Source: Nematostella vectensis (Eukaryota; Cnidaria; Anthozoa; Actiniaria; Edwardsiidae). From it: a DNA stretch of 64,000 nucleotides. Position numbers and translations under genes: made by a program. Shown here in pieces: positions 49,118 through 60,200 of the stretch; the first letter of the stretch is position 1, and every line of letters starts with the position of its first letter. Location: positions 5,965,001 through 6,029,000 of the forward strand of contig NC_064039.1 in the NCBI RefSeq assembly GCF_932526225.1, in the 5' to 3' direction. A model generated the notes under the pieces. That model had not been told where the DNA came from, did no database searches, and saw only the letters and a list, made by a program, of their open reading frames with translations.

Positions 49118-50331
49118 ATGGCTAAAGCTGTCGACGAAGCTGTTTGTGATTTGACCGGGACAGAGCGGATGACAAATGAGGAGCTGAGGGAGCTAGAAAA
49201 GGTGAATTATTTTTGTGCTTTTTTTATTTATAGTGCGTATTGCACTCATCTAATGATCTAAAGACATCCTGGCCAAAATCCTATCGATACCAACAATTGT
49301 TTTTATATGCGCCCTGTTCAAATATTTATGACGGGATTCTATCCGGCTTTTAGCATATTTTTTTTCCCGTTCACCGGGACATAGACATGTTTAGTGTAGT
49401 TTAACCGTTTTTTTTTGTTTTGTTAAAATCTCCAATATGATGTCTGGTGTTTTCTTCTCATGGGCAGATCCCGATACAACAACAAAATAACGTCTTCTAA
49501 TCATTAATCTTCACTCCTTTAAGTGTAAACCTGTTAATGTTTGTAACACGGAAGGCAAGCCCTGCTAATTTTGATTGTCGAAATACATCGAGTGTCATAA
49601 GATTGAGCACTTTTCCTAGTTTATCTCCTGTCAAGTGGGGTTGGGAGGGCGGGGGGTTAGAGGGCCTCGAGCTCCCATGGCCCTTCTTGACCGCCATTGT
49701 TAGTCGAAATCTCCGTAGCAATAATATTGATGGTTCGTTTGCTAATTCATACCTCCATATATAGTGGTGTCCATGGTGTCTCGAGGAGAAAAAGGTAGAG
49801 GAACCCGAGTCAGTGGTTTCACAGGAAGACCAAACCTTGATAAGTATAGAGGAGTGGATGTCAATTTACGACGTTGACGGAAAAGAGTTAGACGACTTTT
49901 ATCTCCCTGGCGTAAGCCGAGAAGAAGACAGTGGCGTTAATGAAACGGGTATTTGCGCTACTCTTACCATAGAGGTTACGACAAATAGCGCAAGCTCATC
50001 GCAAAGAGATAAAAAAGAAACAACAGTCGAGAATTTTGACAAAAACACATGTGATGCATCAAAGACATTAAAAGACGAAGATTCCACTAAAAATGATTGT
50101 AATAACAAATCTACAGCCGTACAAGCCAGTTCAGACTCAATAGATGGAGACTCTGAGGAATATGAAAACAAGGAGAGCAAACAATCTGTGTCTAAGCTAA
50201 GATGTGCTGGAAAAGGTTCTCCAGTGGAAAGGGCGGAGCTTAATGTTACTATAGCAACAAAGGTCAGTCATGACCACGGGTATTATAAAAACGCGGGCTC
50301 ACGTGATGTTACTGACCCAGTAACAAAATGA
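49118..50331 (+). CDS. Unrecognised acidic protein with WCPWC motif, 216 aa, two exons
   Basis: Exons 49118-49201 and 49765-50331; 651 nt, phase 0, donor GTGAAT and acceptor ATATAG. The ATG has A at -3 and G at +4. Exon 1 gives MAKAVDEAVCDLTGTERMTN. The splice creates ELEKWCPWCLEEKK, a CxxC flanked by tryptophans at about residues 29-33. Then SIEEWMSIYDVDGKELDDFY and a Ser/Asn/Asp/Glu-rich tail follow. No transmembrane segment or signal peptide is seen. The two-exon model rests on frame continuity and acidic composition; no homologue is recognised. The CxxC could bind metal or be a redox pair, which is speculation. Head-to-head with GTF2H1. Confidence 0.6.
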
Positions 50332-51217
50332 GCATTCAAAACGGTGGATTCACGGGCGAGTTTCAAATTTATTTCAATATATGAAAAATATGACATTCGC
50401 GTACAGCAATTGTAATAAAATGTTGGCTATATGTAAGAATATCGACGCTTGGCGTCTTACATTTTCTATCTTATAAATGCACCTGAGACTGGCCTTGGCA
50501 CAAGGTCCTCTCAAACTACTAACGGGGTCACATTTGGGCTGATTCAGATTTTCAAGCTGCCCTGGACTCGCCACTAATGGGCGCTTATTTTTGAGATTTT
50601 TCTGGTCCTGCACAACCACAGAACTTGAAATATCTGGAATTATAAAAAGTAAATCGAAATAGCCCAAATATGAGCCAGCTAGCCAGGCAAGAACAACCCC
50701 CCTCCCACACTGTAAGCAAACTGAGAAACATGTGGCACGATCAAGTTCACGTCAGACGAGAACCAGAATAGGTCGTTATGACTACCCTTTCTGTGATTTT
50801 GGCAAAACTTAGCCTGCGTAGCCAGCGATTCTGTTTCTACGGAAATAGAGAGCGTACCCGTTCTCCGCGTGGACATACTCTTCGCTCCGCTATCTATTTC
50901 CGCTGAGACCCTACAGAAACGCTAAAACAAAACTCAAAGCAACACCTTAGAGCATCATAAGAGACTTATTTACACGGAAACAACCTATTCACTCTTATTT
51001 TTTTTTGCACCGACGAAGGGCTAACCCTCGAAATGTCGGCGCAAATACTTTGTTTTACATAGGCGTTCAACATACTTTTTCATTTTTTTTATCTTAAACT
51101 TGAGGTAGGATTGAAAAACCAGATTCTATCAGTGTGTTTGAGTGTATTTTGATGTACGCAGCAAACCCTTGCCTCATGTCACCACTTGAAATCTTCGCCA
51201 CGCATGCGTGAGTCTAG
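50332..51217. other. Convergent intergenic region before ACSS3
   Basis: No gene is recognised. It contains a segment with GCCTGCGTAGCCAGCGATTC near 50811, similar to GTCCGCGTAGCAAGCGTTTC at 52069 and GTCTGCGTAGCAAGCGTTCC at 12167, which suggests a dispersed repeat, and the hairpin at 51004-51045. Confidence 0.5.
51004..51045. other. Stable hairpin with hammerhead-like core sequence
   Basis: TTTGCACCGAC (51004-51014) pairs with GTCGGCGCAAA (51035-51045) with one mismatch. Between them, AGGG and CCCT pair around a CTAA loop, flanked by GACGA and CGAAA. GACGA…CGAAA recalls the hammerhead ribozyme core, but the expected CUGANGA reads CCGACGA. Probably part of a dispersed retroelement. Confidence 0.4.
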
Positions 51218-54200
51218 TTATGCCGCTGCCTTTGCCTCCCCCTGCTCGCCATTCTCTTTGAGGTATCCTTCACTGATCAACACATCCTTGATCTGATCCA
51301 AACATTGCGGGTTGTCCATTGTCGGAGTCACCTGAGGCCACAACATACAATATTGAAGACCTTTTAGTTTGTCAAATCTTCGTGAGTTACACGGGACTTT
51401 TCAGGAGCTTCACAGGATTTTTCGGGAATTACTCGTAATTTTTGGGGAAATACTCAGGACTTTGTGGGTACGCGGGACTATTCGGGAGTTTTTCGGGACT
51501 ATTCGGGAGCTACTCGTTACTTTTCGGGGATACTCGAGACTTTACGATGGTTACTCGGGACATTTCGGGAGTATTCGGGACTTTTCGGGGGTATTCGGGA
51601 ATTTAAGAGGGTTATTCGGGACTTTCGGTATTTAGGACCCTACATCCTCACCTTGTACGGCTCTCCGTGGACTATTTTCGCCAAGATTCCACGGACGGTC
51701 TTCCCTGAACGCGTCTATGTGAAAACACGCAAGATGAAAGTTTAATTCATGTCTCATAGCTGATTGTTCATTAATCTATCCTAGTTCCTGCTAGCGCAGA
51801 CAGCATATCAATGATTTGCCATCAATTTACCTATTAAAATACCTTAGGTAATGCAGGGACAATGACCGCCGTTTTGAAGGCGGCCACGGGGCCAACGAAT
51901 TCTCGCACGCTCTTCTTCACCTCCTTAATCATGTCTTCTTTTTTCATCGAAACAGCTGACGCAAGAAAAGCACATGCTTAGATATCACAGTAGTACTTGT
52001 GGGTGCGTAAGATTGAGGTCCAAGTGGGTTTGAAAAGGCTTTCGTATTTGGAGTTGTCCGCTTACGAGGAGTCCGCGTAGCAAGCGTTTCTGTGAGGTTT
52101 GAGCGGAAATAGAGACCGAGCGGCGGAAGTTAAAAATAAGCGAAGAGTATGGCCGCGTGAAGAATGAAGAGAGCGAGAAGGAAATTTGAAAAGATGTTCG
52201 TATGTGGAGTTGTCTGGAAGGTGTTCATATGTGAAGCTGTCTGCAAGGTGTTCGTATGTGGAGCTGTCTGCAAGGTGTGCGTATGTAGAGCTGTCTGCAA
52301 GGTGTGCGTATGTAGAGCTGTCTGCAAGGTGTTCGTATGTGGAGCTGTCTGCAAGGTGTTCGTATGTGGAGCTGTCGGCAAGGTGTTCGTATGTGGAGCT
52401 GTCTGCAAGGTGTTCGTATGTGGAGCTGTCGGCAAGGTGTTCGTATGTGGAGCTGTCTGCAAGGTGTTCGTATGTGGAGCTGTCTGCAAGGTGTTCGTAT
52501 GTGGAGCTGTCTGCAAGGTGTTCGTATGTGGAGTTGTCTGCAAGGTGTGCGTATGTAGAGCTGTCTGCAAGGTGTGCGTATGTAGAGCTGTCTGGAAGGT
52601 GTTCGTATGTGGAGCTGTCGGCAAGGTGTTCGTATGTGGAGCTGTCTGCAAGGTGTTCGTATGTGGAGTTGTCTGGAAGGTGTTCGTATGTGGAGCTGTC
52701 TGCAAGGTGTTCGTATGTGGAGCTGTCGGCAAGGTGTTCGTATGTGGAGCTGTCTGCAAGGTGTTCGTATGTGGAGCTGTCTGCAAGGTGTTCGTATGTG
52801 GAGCTGTCTGCAAGGCGTGCGTATGTGGAGCTGTCTGCAAGGTGTTTGTATGTGGAGTTGTCTGGAAGGTGTTCGTATGTGGAGCTGTCTGCAAGGTGTT
52901 TGTATGTGGAGCTGTCTGCAAGGTGTTCGTATGTGGAGCTGTCTGCAAGGTGTTTGTATGTGGAGCTGTCTGCAAGGTGTTCGTATGTGGAGCTGTCTGC
53001 AAGATGTTCGTATGTGGAGCTGTCTGCAAGGTGTTCGTATGTGGAGCTGTCTGCAAGGTGTTCGTATGTGGAGCTGTCTGCAAGGTGTTCGTATGTGGAG
53101 CTGTCTGCAAGGTGTTCGTATGTGGAGCTGTCTGCAAGGTTTTTATTTGTGGAGCTGTCTGCAAGGTGTTCGTATGTGGAGCTGTCTGGAAGGTGTTCGT
53201 ATGTGGAGCTGTCTGCAAGGTGTTCGTATGTGGAGTTGTGTGCAAGGTGTTCGTATGTGGAGCTGTCTTCAAGGTGTTCGTATGTGGAGCTGTCTGCAAG
53301 GTGTTCGTATGTGGAGCTGTCTGCAAGGTGTTTGTATGTGGAGCTGTCTTCAAGGTGTTCGTATGTGGAGTTATCTGCAAGATGTTCGTATGTGGAGTTG
53401 TCTGGAAGGTGTTCGTATGTGGAGCTGTCTGCAAGGTGTTCGTATGTGCAGCTGTCTGCAAGGTGTTCGTATGTGGAGTTGTCTGCAAGGTGTGCGTATG
53501 TGGGGCTGTCTGCAAGGTGTTCGTATGTGGAGCTGTCTGCAAGGTGTTCGTATGTGCAGCTGTCTGCAAGATGTTCGTATGTGGAGCTGTCTGCAAGGTG
53601 TTCGTATGTGGAGCTGTCTGCAAGGTGTTCGTATGTGGAGCTGTCTGCAAGGTGTTCGTATGTGGAGCTGTCTGCAAGGTGTTCGTATGTGGAGCTGTCT
53701 TCAAGGTGTTCGTATGTGGAGTTGTCTGCAAGATGTTCGTATGTGGAGTTGTCTGGAAGGTGTTCGTATGTGGAGCTGTCTGCAAGGCGTGCGTATGTGG
53801 AGCTGTCTGCAAGGTGTTCGTATGTGGAGCTGTCTGCAAGGTGTTCGTATGTGCAGCTGTCTGCAAGGTGTTCGTATGTGGAGCTGTCTGCAAGGTGTTC
53901 GTATGTGGAGTTGTCTGCAAGGTGTTCGTATGTGGAGCTGTCTGCAAGGTGTTCGTATGTGGAGCTGTCTGCAAGGCGTGCGTATGTGGGGCTGTCTGCA
54001 AGGTGTTCGTATGTGGAGCTGTCTGGAAGGTGTTAGTATGTGGAGCTGTCTGCAAGGTGTTCGTATGTGGAGCGGTCCGCTTACGAGAGAGATTCATATT
54101 CAAGTTGGCTAAATGCCAAAACCGGGTATTTGTCAGTACGTTTTCTTTATATAAAATACTTTTATCGACGATGACAAATCCTAGCGGCACATGTCCCTTG

Positions 54201-57200
54201 ATGCCATCCTTGAGACCGATACATGCGGCGTCTACCACAAAGCTTGGCTTCATCATACCCTAGGAGGAACGAGCGGTTATCTGTCTGTTTAAAGGGTCTT
54301 TGTCGGCCGCCATTTTGTCAAAACACCGAGCATAAGAAACACCCGTTTTTATCATCTGAATCAGGGAAGCTATTTCGACATATTTGATTGAATTGGGTAA
54401 ATGAAGTATTTAAAAAAAAATTTTAACATGGGTAGTTCGCGATTTCTTCGCAATGTTATTTTTCCAATATGGAATATAACTGGGCTACCACAGGAATCCC
54501 AGTAAATATGGAATAAAGCAATAATGTGATAAGGGCTCTTTTATCGATTCTACACGACTAATAGGCAACAGGGTTCCCATGTCGTACAAACCTCCTCTAG
54601 CGATTTGGTGGAGATTCGGTGACCGGCCACGTTGATTACGTCATCCGTGCGCGCCATGATTGACACATATCCATCCTCGTCCATGACACCGGCATCGCTG
54701 CTGTCATAATAACCCTGTGGTCGACAGCTATTAGGACACTCACTAGTAATTGTGATATATATATGTTATTTACCAGCTGGGAGGTCGGTATCGTGAAATA
54801 CCGTGACAAAGGTCTTGAAAATACTGACCGAGGCCAGAGTCCGAGGTCAGTATTTTCAAGGCCGAGTTTTCGCTTCTGACTTCCGTCGATGTTCGTAAAG
54901 ATTTTGTTCGCTCATGATCATTCAATAAACTCCATTTTGTATTTCCACACAACGCTTTATAGTAAATCCTTCAGAAATACAGAACCTCCAAAGAAGACAT
55001 TCTCTGGGTTTTGAGCAACAATTTTAAGTCAAAATTGATACGTCGTTCTCAACTCGAATTGATCGTAGAAATGTCTTCTTTCTATCTGTAATTCTTCACA
55101 GACGATAAGATATATTCACTAAAGAACTTCTCTTGAATGTGGATACGTTAATCTGGAGTGATTCCTAGAGTGATTTGTCGTTTTCCTTCGTATGAAGAGA
55201 CTATTTGCTGCCTTTTTTATCCCAAATAAACTTTCAGCAAACTTGAAATTGTCGCGCGCGCTGCAAAATCATTATGGCGGGAAATTGTCAAAACACAGGG
55301 AGTTTGAAGCCGATTTTCCGTAATGTCAAAGATTCTACATAAAATGACAAATAAAATGCCGTTTTAGTGTGAAGATCTATAACATCGGGAATAAAAATCC
55401 AGTTTTTGATGGTCATTTTACAAATCAACTCACTATTTCGAGCTTTGGAGGTGAGCGGTCCGGTATTGCGGGGTCCGGATCGTAGGATACCGGACCTCAC
55501 GAGAGCCAATCAGAGCGCGCGATTTGATGGATACCGGACCCCGAAAAAAATAATACTAGATATTATCAGATGTCAGCCTAGTGCGCTTCTTATGCCTTTC
55601 ACTCGGCGACGTTTTGTTTGATTCAGATAATTCAGGGCCGATTACGGAATCACAGTACAAAATTTGGCAAAACATTGATGGTGCAATGACACTCGAGTTT
55701 CTTCAACAATAGAGCTTTCGCGTAAAAATGAGACTTTGAGAGAACGGGTCTTTGCGAGAATGAGCTTTTGATAGACAGACGAGCGCTACAGTATCTGCTC
55801 ACCGGGTATTTCTCGAAGTACGTTTTCTTGAACCTCTCGTCAGCACGCCACAGGGTTCCCATGGTACCGGGCGGCATTGGAAGCCTTGCAAAAGAAAAAA
55901 CAACCCGATTCAACACGTGATTGATGATTGTATGAAAAATTATCATCATGTAACCGAAGAATCCAGAGCTATTACCACGTGACCAATTATGCGAAGCAAT
56001 ATCATCACGTGACCTATTATAAGAGTCAGTATTATAACGTGATTAATCATGGGAGTCATCATCATCACGTGACTGACCACGTGGTTTAATGATTGAATGA
56101 TTAATTTGTGTGTTTTGTTGAGTTGGATAATAAGATTTGAAAGGAAGCCCATTAGAACTCACTTGACGCAGATCTGACCCAGCTCTCCCCTGTCAGCTTC
56201 AGTCATGTCCTCTCGGAGGATTTTCACTAAAGTCAAACGAATGATAAGTCAGCCTGACAGCTGCACGTGTGATAACCCAAAACCGTGGCATTAGGCCGTT
56301 AGGGCGCTAAATAGTACCTAAAATTTAGTATCAAAGAAGAGAGGATGGCAAGGAGGATAGCTAGCTTTGTAGTCCTTGCTTGCAGATTCGACTACAAGGC
56401 TCCATGCGACCATCAATAAAACTTTTCGTGGGGCACACGCTTGCTCTAGACATTACCGTTATATCCGGGTACCGCTTTGCCTGTTGTCTCAAGTTTTTCG
56501 TCCATCGGTCGGCCCAGGCCCACGGTGTGCGCGGTAATGGCCCAGCCGGATTCTGCAAACACCCCAAGTCCGTCAGTAAGCTACCAGTTATGGTAGATTG
56601 GAGTATCACTACTTTATATTTGTATCGCAAACCAGCGCTCACATCCACTGGCTGTGTATTTGTGGAATTTCTCACCTGTCTGCCACCAATTATCGTATAC
56701 CGGGGCATTCATTCCCTAGGATCTGCTGAGTATCTGGTGATGGCTTACCTGTCTGCCACCAATTATCGTATACCCGGGCATTCATTACCTGGGTTGCTTA
56801 ATATTGGGGGATGGCTCACCTGTCTGACACCAATTTTCGTATACCCGGGCATTCATTACCTGGGCTGCTTAATATTGGGGGATGGCTCACCTGTCTGCCA
56901 CCAATTATCGTATACCCGGGCATTCATTACCTGGGTTGCTGAACACTGGGAGATGGGTCACCTGTCTGCCACCAACATACGATGTTATTTTAACGATGTT
57001 AAAGGCGGACGAAGTGGGGTTTACAGATGAAGCTATAGAAAATGCTGCCAGAGTGCTTTTTTCGCGGAGATTTGGAGTCAAATACCCCTTCGTCCGCATT
57101 TTAGATCAGCTATGGCCCGCCAGTCTGTGGCATTTTGGATGCGCGCGCACCATCGTGAAAACGGTCTATTTAGTAAATAAACCCCTTCTGGCGGCTGTTC

Positions 57201-60200
57201 TCATCCTTGGACATTATCCGCCGATATCTCAGTGAGCTAAAGAAGGGGTTTATTTATTTTATATCCCAGTGACTACACTGGAAATGCGAAAAGTGTATTC
57301 TACGCGCGCTGACGTGCACTAGAATTTTTGCCATTCGCGAAAGGTAACAATCCATGCAACAATTTTTTTTATTAGAGTAAAAACTACAAGCTCAAAACTT
57401 GTATTTTAACTGATGGGTTTACGCCTAGACTGTTTTCTTATTGTTCTGCTGAGAGCTGGAATAGAAATTGAAGCAAAAGTTTTCAATTTTGAAATGTTTT
57501 CTGCGCGCGCGCTGACGTGCACGGGAATGACGCCACGAGCGCGCGCTGTTGTGAAGTTCTTTGTCATTGCTTTTTCTTTCCCGTTTCAGGATAAATTCTA
57601 AAAAAATACATTGATGATAGTTCTATGAAAGAAATGAAACATTCTTTCTGTGCCTTTATAGCGTTTTGAAAACCATGGTGTTTGTTTGGGGAGTTATTGA
57701 GCAGACGAAAAGCGAGTTTTGACTGCACAAAATTGTTCACAGGACAGATATCACTTTGCCTGGTCGTTATCGACTGATATTTGTCCTGTGAAAATGTACA
57801 CGTGACCAGTATTGACCAATGAGCGCGCGTGAAAATTCATCACTGGGATATAATATCGTATACCGGGGCATTCATCCCCTAGGTTGCTGAGTAGTTGGTG
57901 ATTGCTTACCTGTCTGCCACCAATTATCGTATACCCGGGCATTCATTCCCTAGGTTGCTTAATATTGGGGAATTTCTCACCTGTCTGCCACCAATTATCG
58001 TATACCCGGGCATTCATTCCCTGGGTTACTTTATATTGGGGCATGGCTCACCTGTCTGCCACCAATTATCGTATACCGGGGCGCTGATTGCGCGCCGAGC
58101 CCACTGCATTGTGTCCTTGTCGAGATGCTCACCCGCCAGAAACATGTCACGGAAACTGAAACATGGGAATGCGTGACAATGGAATACATCAGCAACAAGA
58201 GGGACACTAGAACGTGAGAATGTGTGACATCGGGATGTGTGACATGGGAATACGTTGGCAACAAGAGAAAAACTCAAACAGACTAATGTGTGACATGGGA
58301 ATACTTTGGCAACAAGAAAAACACTAAAACAGACGAATGCGTGACATGGGAATACGTTGGCAACAAGAAAAACACTAAAACAGACGAATGCGTGACATGG
58401 GAATACGTTGGCAACAAAAAAAAACACTAAAACAGACGAATGCGTGACATGGGGATACGTTGGCAACAAGAAAAACACTAAAACAGACGAATGTGTGACA
58501 TGGGAATACGTTGGCAACAAGAAAAACACTAAAACAGTCGAATGCGTGACACGAGATCTGTAGCAAGCCGTCAAGACGCTGTTCATTGTACTTACTGAGA
58601 AAGGTCGTATTGTACTTACTGAGATAGGTCGTATTGTACTTCTGAGACAGGTCGTATTGTACTTACTGAGATAGGACGTATTGTACTTACTGAGATAGGT
58701 CGTATTGTACTTACTGAGACAGGTCGTATTGACGGATGAGCTCGGCCTTAGGGTCCTGAAAAATGAGACCTAATTAGAAATATCATTTAAGCCTTTTTGT
58801 TTTCTATTTTTTTACAATAAATCAATGTTAATGTACTATGTTACACTTTGTTGTTTTGATGTCATACCTCTGTTTGGATGATCCTGATGGCTGTTTTGAT
58901 GTCATACCTCTGTTCGGATGATCTTGATGGCTGTTTTGATGTCATACCTCTGTTCGGATGATCTTAATGGCTGTTTTGATGTCATACCTCTGTTCGGATG
59001 ATCCTGATGGCTGTTTTGATGTCATACGTCTGTTGGGATGATCCTGATGGCTGTTTTTATGTCATACCTATGTACGGATGATCCTGATGGCTGTTTTGAT
59101 GTCATACCTCTGTTTGGATGATCCTGATGGCTGTTTTGATGTCCTACCTCTGTTCGGATTACCCTGATGGCTGTTTTGATGTCATACCTCTGATCGGATG
59201 ATCCTGATGGCTGTTTTGATGTCATACGTCTGTTCGGATGATCCTGATGGCTGTTTTTATGTCATACCTCTGTTCGGATGATCCTGATGGCTGTTTTTAT
59301 GTCATACGTCTGTTCGGATGATCCTGATGGCTGTTTTTATGTCATACCTCTGTTCGGATGATCCTGATGGCTGTTTTTATGTCATACCTCTGTACGGATG
59401 ATCCTGATGGCTGTTTTGATGTCATACCTCTGTTTGGATTATCCTGATGGCTGTTTTGATGTCCTACCTCTGTTCGGATTACCCTGATGGCTGTTTTGAT
59501 GTCATACGTCTGTTCGGATGATCCTGATGGCTGTTTTTATGTCATACCTCTGTTCGGATGATCCTGATGGCTGTTTTGATGTCATACCTCTGTACGGATG
59601 ATCCTGATGGCTGTTTTGATGTCATACCTCTGTTTGGATTATCCTGATGGCTGTTTTGATGTCCTACCTCTGTTCGGATTACCCTGATGGCTGTTTTGAT
59701 GTCATACGTCTGTTCGGATGATCCTGATGGCTGTTTTTATGTCATACCTATGTACGGATGATCCTGATGGCTGTTTTGATGTCATACCTCTGTTTGTATT
59801 ATCCTGATGGCTGTTTTGATGTCCTACCTCTGTTCGGATTACCCTGATGGCTGTTTTGATGTCATACCTCTGATCGGATGATCCTGATGGCTGTTTTGAT
59901 GTCATACGTCTGTTCGGATGATCCTGATGGCTGTTTTGATGTCATACCTCTGATCGGATGATCTTGATGGCTGTTTTGATGTCATACCTCTGTTCGGATG
60001 ATCTTAATGGCTGTTTTTATGTCATACCTTTTTTCGGATGATCCTGATGGCTGTTTTGATGTCATACGTCTGTTCGGATGATCCTGATGGCTGTTTTTAT
60101 GTCATACCTCTGTTCGGATGATCCTGATGGCTGTTTTTATGTCATACCTCTGTACGGATGATCCTGATGGCTGTTTTGATGTCATACCTCTGTTTGGATT

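Noticed and set aside
52130-54256. Minus-strand frame of 708 codons (LQTAPHTNT repeats) with an N-terminal part resembling a real protein
   Set aside because: The first 33 codons are the ACSS3 exon 54160-54259; beyond its donor the frame runs into the intronic repeat.
52164-54263. Long plus-strand frame of 699 codons with CKVFVCGAV repeats
   Set aside because: It is the 27-bp minisatellite read through; other frames of the same array are equally open and there is no sign of a gene start or codon bias.
56380-57030. 216-codon plus-strand ORF
   Set aside because: Antisense read of an ACSS3 exon and the 71-bp donor array.
58026-58586. 186-codon minus-strand frame with repeated [17 protein letters not shown]
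   Set aside because: It is the 51-bp intronic array fused to the real ACSS3 exon 58052-58155.
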